A DNA stretch of 64,000 nt from Paenibacillus sp. 1011MAR3C5 (GCF_003591485.1 NZ_QZCF01000006.1:186001-250000); one strand, 5' to 3'. Counted from the first letter of the stretch, positions 25,238 through 35,000 are shown. Made by a program: numbers and translations. The notes: generated by a model from the letters alone, not told the origin.

Positions 25238-25894
25238 TTATTTGCCCTCGCCCGTCAAATAATAAATCGCGATCTGCGTCCGATGCTCCAGTCCCGTCTT
25301 GCTTAATATGGAGGTGATATGGTTAGCTGCGGTACCTTCAGATATGTACAGCTGCTTGGAAATCTCCTTATTGGACAAACCCTTCGCAATAAGCGCCATA
25401 ATATCCAGCTCTCTTGCCGTGAACAGGGCTTTGTCGATTTTCTCTCCCGCCACCGGAGACTGCTCTTGCCCCCTTGCCGTCATCAAGCCGGATGCCAGCT
25501 TGTTCAGCACGACGTCCTGCAGTACATGATGTCCGTGATACACGGTGCGAATCGCATCCCGAATCCGCTCTGGATCATTGTTCTTCAACAGATAACCCTT
25601 CGCGCCGTTGCGAATGGCATCCTGAATAAACTGGTCATCGTCGAAGGTCGTTAGGATAAGCGCTTTGGCCCGTGTTCGCTCGGTGATCAGCTTGGTCGCC
25701 TCCACTCCGCTCATGACCGGCATCTGCACATCGAGCAGCGCAACATCTACCTCATGGGACTCGCAATAGTCGACAGCCTCCCGGCCATTCTGCACCGTTG
25801 CAATCACCTCGAACTCTTCGAATGTTGATAATATGATTTTCATGCCTTCTCTAACAAAGGAATTATCATCTGCGATCAATACTTTAATCTTCAT
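25238..25894 (-). CDS. NarL/LuxR-type response regulator (LnrK-like)
   Basis: 218-residue regulator. The receiver has IADDN, the phospho-acceptor Asp in VALLDVQMPVMSG (about residue 55), Thr in LILTTFDDD and Lys in YLLKNND. The C-terminal LuxR helix-turn-helix reads FTARELDIMALIAKGLSNKEISKQLYISEGTAANHITSILSKTG. First gene of the unit. It should bind the promoter of this operon and possibly one near 24030 driving the exporter. 25895-26109 upstream shows no gene. Confidence 0.93.
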   Translation of the reverse strand: MKIKVLIADDNSFVREGMKIILSTFEEFEVIATVQNGREAVDYCESHEVDVALLDVQMPVMSGVEATKLITERTRAKALILTTFDDDQFIQDAIRNGAKGYLLKNNDPERIRDAIRTVYHGHHVLQDVVLNKLASGLMTARGQEQSPVAGEKIDKALFTARELDIMALIAKGLSNKEISKQLYISEGTAANHITSILSKTGLEHRTQIAIYYLTGEGK

Positions 25895-26109
25895 AACGCT
25901 TCACTCTCCCGTTCGAAGCTCCTCAGTCTGCTCACAGCTTATCGCACCCTCTAACGGTTTGTAAATAACCGGCATTATTCGCTCAGGGGAAAGGCGGCAC
26001 GAGCGAGTCAGCCCGGACAAAGCACCCTTGGCACCCCGCAGTCCTTGGATTTTCACGCATACCTGCTTGATGAAGTGTAATTACCTAATGCTGCTGACGC
26101 CATATCAAC

Positions 26110-26142
26110 AAAAAAACCTCCCGGCCAACGGCCGGAAGGTTT
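26110..26142 (-). terminator. Terminator of the agmatine operon
   Basis: AAACCTTCCGGCC pairs with GGCCGGGAGGTTT around GTT (minus strand), followed by T7; 14 nt past the aguB stop. Confidence 0.9.
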
Positions 26143-26155
26143 ACGTGAGCGTATA

Positions 26156-27034
26156 TTACTTGATACGAAGCTCGCCATCATAGGATCCGATAATGCCGTA
26201 CAGATCCGGTCGGCGGTCGCGGAAGATGCCCCACTCGATGCGCTGCGTCTCCAGTTGATCCAGATCAAACTCCGCTACCAGCACCGTCTCCTCGTTGCGG
26301 CCCGCTTCCGCAACCTTGTTGCCTTGAGGACCTGCGATAAAGGACGAACCGTAGAACGTAATGCTGGAATCCTCATCGGATTCCAAGCCTACGCGGTTCG
26401 ATGCAATGACAGGCACCAGATTGGATGCGGCATGGCCCAGCATGCACATTTGCCAATGATCCTTGGAATCGATCGATCCATCCTGAGGCTCAGAGCCGAT
26501 GGCTGTTGGGTAGAACAGAATTTCAGCGCCCATAAGCGCCATGCAGCGCGCAGCTTCCGGATACCATTGATCCCAGCATACGCCGATGCCGATTTTGCCG
26601 TAACGTGTATTCCATACCTTGAACCCTGTATCGCCAGGATTGAAATAGAATTTCTCTTCATAGCCCGGGCCGTCCGGAATATGGCTCTTGCGGTATTTGC
26701 CCAGTACTTCGCCGTCTGCGTCAATGACTGCCAGCGAGTTGTAACGCGCGTTGTTCTTCTTCTCGTAGAAGCTGATCGGAAGCACAACCTGCAATTCCTT
26801 CGCTACTTGGCGGAAGTGATTGATCGCCGCGTTCTCTTCCAGCTCCGTCGCGTAGACGTAGTAATCCGCCTTCTCCTTCTGGCAGAAGTAAGGCGTCTCG
26901 AACAACTCCTGAAGCAGGATGATTTGGGCGCCTTGCTTGGCTGCTTCGCGCACCAAAGCGTCTGCCTTGCGGATGTTGTCATCTCTATCGGTAGAGCAGC
27001 TCATTTGAGTAGCCGCTACTTTTACTTTTCTCAT
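26156..27034 (-). CDS. aguB: N-carbamoylputrescine amidase
   Basis: 292-residue nitrilase-superfamily enzyme that hydrolyses N-carbamoylputrescine to putrescine, CO2 and ammonia. The catalytic triad is visible: Glu in ILLQELFETPYF, Lys in KYRKSHIPDGPGYEEKFYF and Cys in IGVCWDQWYPEAAR. DRRPDLYG near the C-terminus is typical of AguB. It is 30 nt downstream of aguA with GAGGAGG before the ATG, so the two act in sequence on agmatine. Length matches the family. Confidence 0.95.
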   Translation of the reverse strand: MRKVKVAATQMSCSTDRDDNIRKADALVREAAKQGAQIILLQELFETPYFCQKEKADYYVYATELEENAAINHFRQVAKELQVVLPISFYEKKNNARYNSLAVIDADGEVLGKYRKSHIPDGPGYEEKFYFNPGDTGFKVWNTRYGKIGIGVCWDQWYPEAARCMALMGAEILFYPTAIGSEPQDGSIDSKDHWQMCMLGHAASNLVPVIASNRVGLESDEDSSITFYGSSFIAGPQGNKVAEAGRNEETVLVAEFDLDQLETQRIEWGIFRDRRPDLYGIIGSYDGELRIK

Positions 27035-27064
27035 AGTCGTATTGCCTCCTCTTCCATAATTCGA

Positions 27065-28099
27065 TTATGCCCGGCCTGCCGGCATCTGTTGCGTCGTGCA
27101 GTGAACATTGCCGCCCTCGGCGATAATCGCCATGCCGTTCACCTTGCGGATTCTGCGTTCAGGGAATGCTGCGGCAAGAATCTCCTCCGCCTTGCGGTCC
27201 GTCTCTTCGGACGCGCCGCCGAATACCGGCAAAATGATACCGTCATTAACAAAATAGAAGTTCAAGTAGCTCAGCGTCAGGCGCTGGCCTTCATATTCGG
27301 TGTACGGAGGCTGCGGGATCTCAATGATCTCCAGCTTGCGCCCCTTCGCATCGACGGCGTCGCGAAGAATTCGCAGATTCTCCTGCGTGATTGCATAATT
27401 CTCATCCGAAGGATCGTCGCATACTTGAATAATGACTTTGCCCGGCGCTGCGAAGCAAGCGATATTGTCGACATGGCCGTCCGTCTCGTCGCCGCTCAGA
27501 CCGCGCTTCAGCCAGATGATTTCGTCCACGTTCACGAATTGCTTCACATGGGCTTCGATCTGCTCACGCGTCAGCTCCGGATTGCGGTTCTCGTTCAGGA
27601 GGCATTCCTCCGTCGTCAGTAGCGTGCCTTCTCCGTCTGCATGAATCGATCCGCCCTCCATGACAAGCGGTGCGTCGAACTGACGAACGTCGACATGCTT
27701 CAGCACTTGCGGCGCTACCGCATCGTCTAGGTCCCATGGCGAATATTTGCCGCCCCAAGCGTTGAAGCCCCAATTCACCCCGGCAAGCTCATCCTGCTCG
27801 TTCAGCAGGAATGTCGGCCCGTTGTCGCGGAACCAGGCGTCATTGTGCTGAATCGGCAGCAGCTCCACGTTGCCATTGCCTGTGAAGCGAGCGCCTACCC
27901 GCTCCAGGTCGTCCGGGTTAACGATAACCGTAACCGGCTCGAATTCGGCAATCGCCGTAATAATCTCGGCGTAACCTGCCATTACTTCCTCATATTGCTC
28001 CGGATATACCATCGAATCCTGAACGGGCCAGGACATAAAGGTTCTTTCATGTTGTGCCCACTCAGCAGGCATTCTATAGTTCAAATCTCTAGGATTCAT
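27065..28099 (-). CDS. aguA: Agmatine deiminase
   Basis: 344-residue guanidino-modifying enzyme converting agmatine to N-carbamoylputrescine and ammonia. Diagnostic blocks are YRMPAEWAQHERTFMSWP, DNGPTFLLN, EGGSIHADGEGTLLTTEECLLN, SGDETDGHVDNIACF (His) and the catalytic Cys in EGGNVHCTTQQMPAG at the C-terminus. The ATG at 28099 is preferred because GGAGG lies 5 nt upstream; a longer frame adds eleven residues. First gene of the aguAB operon; together they make putrescine without arginase/ornithine decarboxylase. Confidence 0.95.
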   Translation of the reverse strand: MNPRDLNYRMPAEWAQHERTFMSWPVQDSMVYPEQYEEVMAGYAEIITAIAEFEPVTVIVNPDDLERVGARFTGNGNVELLPIQHNDAWFRDNGPTFLLNEQDELAGVNWGFNAWGGKYSPWDLDDAVAPQVLKHVDVRQFDAPLVMEGGSIHADGEGTLLTTEECLLNENRNPELTREQIEAHVKQFVNVDEIIWLKRGLSGDETDGHVDNIACFAAPGKVIIQVCDDPSDENYAITQENLRILRDAVDAKGRKLEIIEIPQPPYTEYEGQRLTLSYLNFYFVNDGIILPVFGGASEETDRKAEEILAAAFPERRIRKVNGMAIIAEGGNVHCTTQQMPAGRA

Positions 28100-28171
28100 C
28101 TTGTCCTCCATTATCATATCCATAATAGGCATGAATGGGATTACCCCCGATTCACCATCCTATCATATAAC

Positions 28172-28210
28172 AAAAAAACGCCTGTCACAATGGATGTTAA
28201 CGGGCGTTTT
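28172..28210 (-). terminator. Terminator after the hydrolase remnant
   Basis: AACGCC/GGCGTT stem with imperfect extension around a 15-nt loop and T7 (minus strand), about 25 nt past the hydrolase stop. Confidence 0.8.
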
Positions 28211-28234
28211 ATCGCTATTTGCCGATGCAGGCTG

Positions 28235-28830
28235 CTATTCCGATCGGAGCTCCGCGAGAAAGCGAAGCAAGAGATGATTCACATCATCCGCATGCTCTAT
28301 TGTCAAGGAATGACTGGCTCCAGGGATAACATGCACATGCAAGCCCGGTATCAGGCGTTTCGCTCTTGCCACAACTTCAAGCGGAGGATAGATCACTTCT
28401 TTGTCGCCTACGAGAAGTAATGTCGGCACCCTGTACCTGGAGAAATCCTCCGGCTTGAACGAAGAGGGCATAAGCTGAAGCAAAGGTTTGGCATTCTGGT
28501 AGCCGGCAATCACTTGACTTCGGAATATGGGATCAAGCGGCTGGCCCGTTCCCGAGAACCAGCGAAAAGCACGATCTATCCTTTTCTCAGTCCGCAGCAA
28601 CAGCGCTGGATAGATCTTGGCAAAAAACTTGAGCGACATGGGATGAAAACTTCCTGCAGGCGCGAGTAGAGCCAACGAGGTTAGTTGCTCTGGGTGGGCC
28701 AGCCCATAATTCAGCGCCAAATAACCTCCCATCAAATGTCCGGCAAGATCAATCTGATTAAGACCCAATCCCTCTAATACAGTCTGTAACCAATGATTTG
28801 CTTCCTCTCTGTTTTTGATAGGGGCATTAG
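28235..28830 (-). pseudogene. Alpha/beta hydrolase, 5'-truncated and catalytically defective
   Basis: About 198 codons of an alpha/beta hydrolase remain. The frame opens without a start at NAPIKNREEANHWLQTVLE and continues to the normal C-terminus, with YRVPTLLLVGDKEVIYPP and the catalytic His in IPGASHSLTIEHA. The N-terminal third (oxyanion strand) is missing. The nucleophile elbow reads GHLMGG where GHSMGG is expected: the Ser codon is TTG (28733-28735), a single C to T change from TCG. The break point abuts a truncated LysR gene, consistent with a deletion. An internal ATG at 28768 could still be translated, but activity is unlikely. Confidence 0.8.
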
Positions 28831-29042
28831 GCTTGCTCTATGTAAGCGAACAATGTCCTGCCTTCGCTGGTCAGTGACACGCCTCGCGGCGTCCGGTGGA
28901 ACAGGTTCGTCTGAAGTGAATCCTCCAGCTGCTTGACGGCAAGGCTCGCACTGGGCTGGGCCATGTGCAGCTGTTGGGCCGCCTTGGATATGCTCCCTGC
29001 TTTTGCCGTGTAATAAAAAATGCGATACAGCTCCAAATTCAC
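28827..29042 (-). pseudogene. LysR-family regulator, only the N-terminal HTH left
   Basis: About 70 residues of a LysR-type regulator from a GTG start: LELYRIFYYTAKAGSISKAAQQLHMAQPSASLAVKQLEDSL is the winged-helix DNA-binding head, followed by LFHRTPRGVSLTSEGRTLFAYIEQA and a stop. The roughly 200-residue effector domain is absent; the DNA passes straight into the hydrolase remnant in another frame. The gene starts only 26 bp from the divergent ABC permease gene, leaving no room for a normal promoter region. A truncated product could still bind DNA. Confidence 0.78.
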
Positions 29043-29068
29043 CACGCTTGGAAAGGAGGACTCACCGT

Positions 29069-29875
29069 ATGATGACACATTTCTCTTTGTTTGCCATGTT
29101 CGCCATGACCGCATTCCGTATGAATAGCGTGTACCGCAGCAATACAGCCATCCTTGCCCTGGGCTCGTTCCTGAAGCTATTCGTCCTGATGAGCGTATGG
29201 CAAGGCTTGTTCCGCGGGAAAGAAGCGATAGGTGGCATCACCTACAATGACATGATGCTCTTTGTCCTCATTAATCTGCTGGTCGGCACCCTGACTTACT
29301 CCCGCATCGGCTGAACGATTGGAGACAAGGTCATCAGCGGCTCGATCAGCACCGATCTCATCAAGCCTGTATCCTTTAAGTCGTATATGATCGCGGACCA
29401 ATGGGGCGAGAATATGTTCCGCTTTCTCTTCAGCGCCGTTCCGGCCTGCGTGATCTACTTCGCCTTCATGAGCGTCCCGACGATTGCGGCCGACCCCCTG
29501 CGAATCCTGCTTTTTGCCATTAGTGTCATCTGCGGCATTGTGATCATCTACCATATCCATTACTTGCTTGGCCTCACCAGCTTCTGGACGGGCAATGCCT
29601 ATTATATCGACTGGTTCATGAAGGCCTTCTATGAGCTGTTTGCCGGCACCTTCGTTCCGTTATGGTTCTATCCGCAATGGCTGCTGCACGTCGGCACATT
29701 CCTGCCCTTCCGGCTCGTCACCTTTGAGCCCATCGCCATCTTGGCCGGGAAGACGGACTTGGAAGGAGCGCTTGGCATTATCGCCCTGCAAGGCTTCTGG
29801 ATCGCCCTTCTCCTGCTGCTGGAGAAATGGGTATGGTCCCGGGCGCAGCACAAAATATTCGTTCAAGGAGGCTAG
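29069..29875 (+). pseudogene. ABC-2 permease with internal TGA
   Basis: First gene of a three-gene exporter operon, with AAAGGAGG before the ATG. The frame is one continuous family-like protein of about 268 codons (AFRMNSVYRSNTAILALGSF..., IADQWGENMFRFLFSAVP, LPFRLVTFEPIAILAGK), interrupted by TGA at 29312-29314 between TYSRIG and TIGDKV. TGG in this position would restore it. It resembles the permeases found with YtrB/viologen-exporter-type ATPases. Translation would stop at residue 81 unless TGA is read through. Confidence 0.8.
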
Positions 29876-29877
29876 CT

Positions 29878-30680
29878 ATGGAATACGCATCGCTGTATTG
29901 GACTTTCATCCGTATCAATATAAAGGCCAAGACCGAATACCGGGCGGCCTTCCTGCTTACCTTTCTGTCCCGCGGCATTGTATGGAGCACTGAATTCGCT
30001 TTGATCTGGGTGCTGCTCTATCGCTTCGAATCGATTGCCGGTTGGGGACAATACGAGGTTATGTTCCTGTACGCCTTGAATCTGACGTCCTATTCGATGG
30101 CGGCTTTCTTCTGCTTCCATCCCTTCACCAAGCTGCCTGCCAAGGTTCAGTCCGGCGAATTCGACGAGCTGCTGACCAAGCCGATGAATCCGCTGCTCTA
30201 TCTAATGAGCCGCGAGTTTACCGCATCCTACTTCTCCAACGTCGCCTTCGGGCTGCTGTTCATCGGCATCTGCATCTATCATTTGGATCTGTCGCTAGGC
30301 ATATGGGATTATGCTTTTTGTTCGCCACGCTCATTGGCGGCATGCTGATTCAAGCCTCTGCCTTCATCTATACCGCAATCCCGTCCTTCTAGATGGTGCG
30401 GAATACAAGCCTTGCCCAGTTGTTCCTGCATGATTTTAAAGACTTTATCCGTTATCCGGTATCCATCTATCCGGCATCGATTCAGATCGTGCTGACACTG
30501 GTCGTACCGTATGCCTTTATTAACTTTTATCCGGCGCAATATTTTTTGAACAAACAAGACTTCCTGCTGTTTCATCCCGTCTTTCAATATTTGACACTAG
30601 CTGTCGGAGCCGTGTTGTTCACCGGTGCAATTCTGCTATGGCGATGGGGAATCAACCATTATCACAGCACAGGTTCTTAA
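29878..30680 (+). pseudogene. ABC-2 permease with frameshift and internal TAG
   Basis: Second permease of the decayed operon; the ATG has AAGGAGG upstream. The first frame reads MEYASLYWTFIRINIKAKTE through LGIWDYAF. One T missing from a T run (about 30316-30320) then moves the coding potential to the -1 frame, which continues LFATLIGGMLIQASAF to TAG at 30390-30392 and on past it as MVRNTSLAQLFLHDF to WRWGINHYHSTGS. Restoring six T and TGG would give an intact protein of about 268 residues. Confidence 0.8.
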
Positions 30681-30695
30681 AAAGGAGACTATACG

Positions 30696-31689
30696 ATGAT
30701 CGAAGTTCATGACGTGTCCAAAGCCTATCGGGTGAACCGGCCGCGTGAGAGCGGCTGGCTCGCCTCCGCCCAATCCCTGTTCTCCCGCGCATATGAGTGG
30801 AAGACTGCGGTCTCCGATCTTTCCTTCCATATCAAAGAAGGAGAACTCGTCGGCTTCATCGGCCCGAACGGAGCCGGCAAGTCCACGACGGTCAAGATGC
30901 TGTCCGGTGTGCTCACGCCTACCTCCGGCCGCATTCTGACCAATGGAATCGAGCCAAGCCGGGACCGCAAGAGAAACGCGATGCATATCGGTGTCGTATT
31001 CGGCCAGCGCTCGCAGCTGTACTGGGATCTGCCCATGGAGGATACGTTTCGGCTGTTCCAACGCATGTACCGTATTGAGCCTGACGTGTTCCGCCGCAAT
31101 GTAGAGTTTATGGTGGAGCTGCTGGAGATGAAGGGCTTCTATCGGACGCCGATCCGGCAGCTTAGCCTGAGGCAAAAGATGAGGGCGAACCTTGCCGCTT
31201 CCCTGCTCCATGATCCCAAAATCCTGTATCTGGACGAACCCACCATCGGGCTCGATGTCATCGCCAAAACCAATATTAGACGATTTCTGAAAGAATTGAA
31301 TGCCGAGAAAAAACAACCGTAATCCTGACCACGCATGATATGGACGATATTGAGGAAGTTTGTGAACGTCTTATGATGATTGATGAAGGACAGATCATCT
31401 ATGATGGCGGCCTGCAATCTTTCAGCCGTCAATACGGGGGAGGAACCTTGCTCGAAGTAGAGTATAGAGGCAATGACACTATTGTGGAGGATGCCGTAAG
31501 CAAGTTGTGGCACATTCAGGCCAACTCGTCATGTACCAATTCGACCGAAGCGACGTCTCGCTGGGCGAAGCCGTCAGCCTGGTTACGAGGCAGCACAATC
31601 TCCGCGATCTGCGCCTGAGAGAACCCGATCTCGAGAGGACGATCGGCATGATTTACGCCCGGAATAAAAAAATGCGCGAGCAGGCTTAA
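30696..31689 (+). pseudogene. ABC exporter ATPase with two -1 frameshifts
   Basis: Third gene of the operon. Walker A GPNGAGKST, Walker B ILYLDEPTIGLD and a normal N-terminus are intact. The A6 tract near 31306 lacks one A, so the frame ends at 31322, while TTVILTTHDMDDIEEVCERL continues in the shifted frame. A second -1 shift near 31505 separates this from HSGQLVMYQFDRSDVSLGEAV and the true end KKMREQA. The signature LSLRQKMRANLAA carries Arg (AGG, 31170-31172) where LSLGQ is expected. The protein is almost certainly inactive. Confidence 0.82.
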
Positions 31690-31712
31690 GTATGATCTCT
31701 TGCATAGCGCGA

Positions 31713-31746
31713 AGGGGAGACGGATCACACCGTCTCCCCTTTCTTA
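31713..31746. terminator. Bidirectional terminator between the decayed ABC operon and the phosphotransferase
   Basis: AGGGGAGACGG/CCGTCTCCCCT stem with an ATCACA-type loop, followed by TTTCTT on the plus strand. It overlaps the stop codon of the convergent gene. Confidence 0.82.
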
Positions 31747-32673
31747 TACGTTATGCCTATTAGCCAGCGCGCGATTGACGAAGCCGGCATGGCGCTCCCG
31801 CATGATGCGTTCGACTTCCGGCTCCAGTCCCCAGCTGGATAGGCGAGATGCAGGCCGGAGCGCCGCGCACAAATCCCAATAGGACAAGCCTCCGTAAGCC
31901 AAGTGAGGCATCTCCGTCTGATATTGCCGCGTGAAGGCTTCCATCGCTTCTTCCCCGCATACCCAGAGCAGCTCCAGCCTGGCATTGCCGACATCCGACA
32001 GCGGGTCGCCCCACGCAGCGTCCTCCCAGTCGAGAACGGCGGCAATGGAGCCGTCCTTCCACAGCACATTCCCTGGCCAATAATCACCGTGCAGAATACC
32101 ATCTTCGTTCCGGTGCATATTCGGCCATCCTTGAAGGAGCGCTTCGCGAATGATCCCCTCGCTTAACGAATCATCCAGCTGTTCGGGTGCGGAACGCAGC
32201 TTATTGGCCATAACGTCGTACATATCAGCCAAAAAAGGAAGCTCCGAGCGGCTGACCGCCACTCGATGAATAGCCGCCAACTGACTGCCTAACTGCCCTG
32301 CATACGGCACAGCTTGCTTGGGCTGCAGCTCGGCGCTGCCTTCTAGGTATGCAGCCACGATGTACGGACCAGAAAGAATGGCGCTGGATTGATCATAATA
32401 CACAGGCTGCGCAACAGAAACGCCATGCTGCTTCAACAGCTGGAGCAGCTCGAATTCATGCCTGGCAATGTCAGCGTCTCTTCTCAAATCGGCTTCGCCG
32501 TGCTGACGAACGACGTAACGGCTTATCGCGCCATCTCTAGCCGCGACTTCTATATAAGTAGTCGAGGCTGATACGCCTCCCGTCAATGCTCGGTACTCAC
32601 GCAGCTCCCCTTCCGGATTAAGCTTCCGAGCGATTTGAGCGTACAGAGCGCGTTCATGCTTCTGGTTTATCAT
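31744..32673 (-). CDS. Aminoglycoside-phosphotransferase-like kinase
   Basis: 309-residue member of the APH/choline-kinase fold. Hallmarks are the catalytic loop GILHGDYWPGNVLW (Asp and Asn), the metal-binding DWEDAAWGDPLSDVGNARLEL, and an N-lobe with LTGGVSASTTYIEVA. The start is the ATG at 32673, with GAGGAGC just upstream. The same frame is open to 33951, but that part is antisense to pepT and is not coding. Substrate unknown; many such environmental kinases act on small alcohols or sugars and not on antibiotics. Divergent from pepT. Confidence 0.88.
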   Translation of the reverse strand: MINQKHERALYAQIARKLNPEGELREYRALTGGVSASTTYIEVAARDGAISRYVVRQHGEADLRRDADIARHEFELLQLLKQHGVSVAQPVYYDQSSAILSGPYIVAAYLEGSAELQPKQAVPYAGQLGSQLAAIHRVAVSRSELPFLADMYDVMANKLRSAPEQLDDSLSEGIIREALLQGWPNMHRNEDGILHGDYWPGNVLWKDGSIAAVLDWEDAAWGDPLSDVGNARLELLWVCGEEAMEAFTRQYQTEMPHLAYGGLSYWDLCAALRPASRLSSWGLEPEVERIMRERHAGFVNRALANRHNV

Positions 32674-32772
32674 CTTGCTCCTCACTTTCTGACTGTCAAG
32701 CGGTCGCCTTTCATTTGATCCCTGCTTTATATTATACTTTGCTTGAAGATGAATATAGGAGATGAAATAACC

Positions 32773-34011
32773 ATGTCGATGAGACAAGAGCTGCTTTCCC
32801 GGTTTTTCACATATGTAAAAGTCGACACCCAGTCGAACGAAAGCAACGAGCAATGCCCGTCCACGCCAGGCCAGCTGACGCTTGGCCGCATGCTGGTCGA
32901 AGAGCTGAAGGCAATCGGCATGAGCGACGTGACCGTTGACGATAACGGATACGTGATGGCGACACTGCCTGCCAACACCGATAAAGACGTAAAGACAATC
33001 GGCTTCATGGCTCATCTCGATACAGCGACGGATATGACCGGGGCAGGCGTTAATCCGCAGGTTGTCGAGAACTATGACGGCGGAGACATTGTACTGAATG
33101 AAGCTCAACGGATCATCCTGTCCCCGTCGGAATTCCCAGAGCTGCCCGGCTATAAAGGGCATACCCTCGTCACAACCGACGGTACGACGCTGCTCGGCGC
33201 CGATGACAAGGCGGGCATGACCGAGATTATGACGGCTATGGCGTATCTGATTGCTCATCCTGAGATCAAGCACGGTAAAATCCGCGTGGCCTTCACGCCA
33301 GACGAAGAGATCGGACGCGGCGCCCACCGCTTTGACGTCGATGCCTTCGGCGCTACCTACGCTTATACGATGGATGGCGGTCCCCTTGGCGAGCTGCAAT
33401 ATGAAAGCTTCAACGCCGCCGGTGCCAAAATTACGATTCAGGGCAAAAACGTCCATCCTGGCACGGCAAAGAACAAAATGATCAACGCGCTCAAAATCGC
33501 GATCGAGTTGAACAGCAAGCTTCCTGCGAATGAAGCTCCTGAGCATACGGAAGGCTATGAGGGCTTCTTCCACCTGATGGCACTTGAAGGCGATGTGGAG
33601 CAAGCATCGCTCAGATATATTATCCGCGACCATAACCGCGATCTCTTCAATGGACGCAAGGAACGCTTGTCCAGCATCGTACAAGAGCTGCAAGCCCAAT
33701 ATGGCGAGGGACGCATTCAACTGGAGATGAAGGACCAGTATTACAACATGGGCGAGAAAATCGAGCCGGTGAAAGAAGTCGTCGACATCGCGCATGAGGC
33801 GATGGTCAATCTCGGCATCACCCCGATCGTCGAGCCGATTCGCGGCGGCACGGACGGCTCTCAGCTTTCCTTCAAGGGACTGCCTACGCCGAATATCTTC
33901 ACAGGCGGCATGAACTATCACGGCCGCTACGAATATGTCTCGGTCGATCATATGGAACTGGCCGTCAAGACGATCGTTGAGATCGTCCGCTTATATGAGG
34001 CGAAGGCTTAA
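32773..34011 (+). CDS. pepT: Peptidase T (tripeptidase)
   Basis: 412-residue zinc aminopeptidase of family M20 that removes N-terminal residues from tripeptides in the cytoplasm. Visible metal-site motifs are [11 protein letters not shown] (His, Asp), [14 protein letters not shown] (Asp), [15 protein letters not shown] (Glu-Glu) and [14 protein letters not shown] (Asp), with the last His in [15 protein letters not shown]. Length equals Bacillus PepT. The ATG at 32773 is chosen with AGGAGAT upstream. It ends at a terminator at 34041-34070. Confidence 0.95.
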   Translation: MSMRQELLSRFFTYVKVDTQSNESNEQCPSTPGQLTLGRMLVEELKAIGMSDVTVDDNGYVMATLPANTDKDVKTIGFMAHLDTATDMTGAGVNPQVVENYDGGDIVLNEAQRIILSPSEFPELPGYKGHTLVTTDGTTLLGADDKAGMTEIMTAMAYLIAHPEIKHGKIRVAFTPDEEIGRGAHRFDVDAFGATYAYTMDGGPLGELQYESFNAAGAKITIQGKNVHPGTAKNKMINALKIAIELNSKLPANEAPEHTEGYEGFFHLMALEGDVEQASLRYIIRDHNRDLFNGRKERLSSIVQELQAQYGEGRIQLEMKDQYYNMGEKIEPVKEVVDIAHEAMVNLGITPIVEPIRGGTDGSQLSFKGLPTPNIFTGGMNYHGRYEYVSVDHMELAVKTIVEIVRLYEAKA

Positions 34012-34040
34012 CGCCGATACTTGTGAGATCACCCCGCAAT

Positions 34041-34070
34041 GCCCTCCTCGGCTTGCGGAGGCGATTTTTT
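34041..34070 (+). terminator. Terminator of pepT
   Basis: CCTCC/GGAGG stem with 8-nt loop followed by CGATTTTTT, 30 nt past the pepT stop. From 34071 to 34255 nothing recognisable is seen. Confidence 0.7.
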
Positions 34071-34255
34071 GTTGGCTTCATGATTCGATTCAGGAGTCAT
34101 TGGCGCTGTTTGGCAGGGTGCGCTCTCTTGCATATCCGGCTCCGCTTTCCAACCGTCAAACAGCAGGTATCGGCAGCAATTAAACGATTCTCGCAACTCT
34201 ATATTTGGGTTCCGCCGTTTGGGCATTTAAGCGTTATGCGCACATCCAAAGCACA

Positions 34256-34297
34256 AAGACGAAGCTACCCGTCAGTCGATGGAGGGGGCTTCGTCTT
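34256..34297 (-). terminator. Terminator of the YhhN-family gene
   Basis: AAGACGAAGC pairs with GCTTCGTCTT across a 22-nt loop (minus strand), followed by TGTGCTTTGG; about 10 nt past the stop. Confidence 0.65.
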
Positions 34298-34307
34298 ATG
34301 CCGCTCT

Positions 34308-35000
34308 TCAATGCGCGTTCAATGGAGGAGCTTGCCCAGTGGTTCGCCATATCTTCAAGCTGCCGGAGATGCTGCCTGCGAGGAACAACTGAGCAGCGAA
34401 ATAGGTCGACATGATCAACAGCCCGGCGGAAGGAACCGCCTCTACAAACTTATTCCACGCCAGCACAGAATCCGAGATAACGAAGAGCAGCGCCCCGATG
34501 ACGGCATACCTGTTGCCGCTTAGGATTGCCGTCCAGAACATCAAGCCGATGACGATTATGTAGCACAGAACCGGAAGCCATAGCCCGCTCTTCGAATCAT
34601 CGGCGATAAGAATCGTATGGAATTTGTTAGCCATCCAGATGCAATACACGACGATCGGAATGCCTGCCAGCCAGCCGAGCAGTGAACCTCTCAGACGTGT
34701 CAGCATGGCAGCTGTATAGAACAGATGGCCTGCAAGGAAGGAAGCTAGCCCTAATGTAAACCACTTGTCGCCGGACATGAGCAGAAATGCGTCCCCGCCA
34801 ATGCTGAAGATAAGCCCCGTGACAACAAGCCCCTTGTACACTCGCGACGTCCTTCCTGGATGGGACGTGACGGCCAGCGTTATGATTAGCGTCATGGGAA
34901 GCAGCTTGAATACCCAATGCAGCGGCTCGCTGTTGACCGACAGTGTAGCGAGATGAATCAGTCCTGTCATTACAATTAACCCAAGCAACCATCTGGACAT
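34308..35000 (-). CDS. YhhN/TMEM86-family membrane protein (lysoplasmalogenase-like)
   Basis: 230-residue protein with about eight hydrophobic segments. Family motifs are FKLLPMTLIITLAV, GLIFSIGGDAFLLM (conserved GD), FLAGHLFYTAAML and ALLFVISDSVLAWNKF (conserved SD). Human TMEM86 homologues hydrolyse lysoplasmalogens; bacterial relatives act on lysophospholipid-type substrates, so a membrane-lipid role is inferred. The ATG at 35000 has AGGAGGAG upstream. The 294 bp beyond its start (35001-35294) contain no gene; an imperfect cre-like TTAAAGCGTTTTCT occurs near 35091. Confidence 0.85.
   Translation of the reverse strand: MSRWLLGLIVMTGLIHLATLSVNSEPLHWVFKLLPMTLIITLAVTSHPGRTSRVYKGLVVTGLIFSIGGDAFLLMSGDKWFTLGLASFLAGHLFYTAAMLTRLRGSLLGWLAGIPIVVYCIWMANKFHTILIADDSKSGLWLPVLCYIIVIGLMFWTAILSGNRYAVIGALLFVISDSVLAWNKFVEAVPSAGLLIMSTYFAAQLFLAGSISGSLKIWRTTGQAPPLNAH

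Noticed and set aside
26255-27622. A plus-strand open frame of 455 codons over aguB and the end of aguA
   Set aside because: It crosses two well-supported minus-strand genes and shows no domain or ribosome binding site.
28827-31689. Use of TGA/TAG as sense codons in this organism
   Set aside because: Other genes in the window end normally at TGA and TAG, and the same operon has frameshifts, so decay explains the internal stops better.
32674-33951. A 735-codon minus-strand frame that would extend the phosphotransferase gene by 426 codons
   Set aside because: The extension is exactly antisense to pepT, has no domain content, and the phosphotransferase has its own start with GAGGAGC at 32673.
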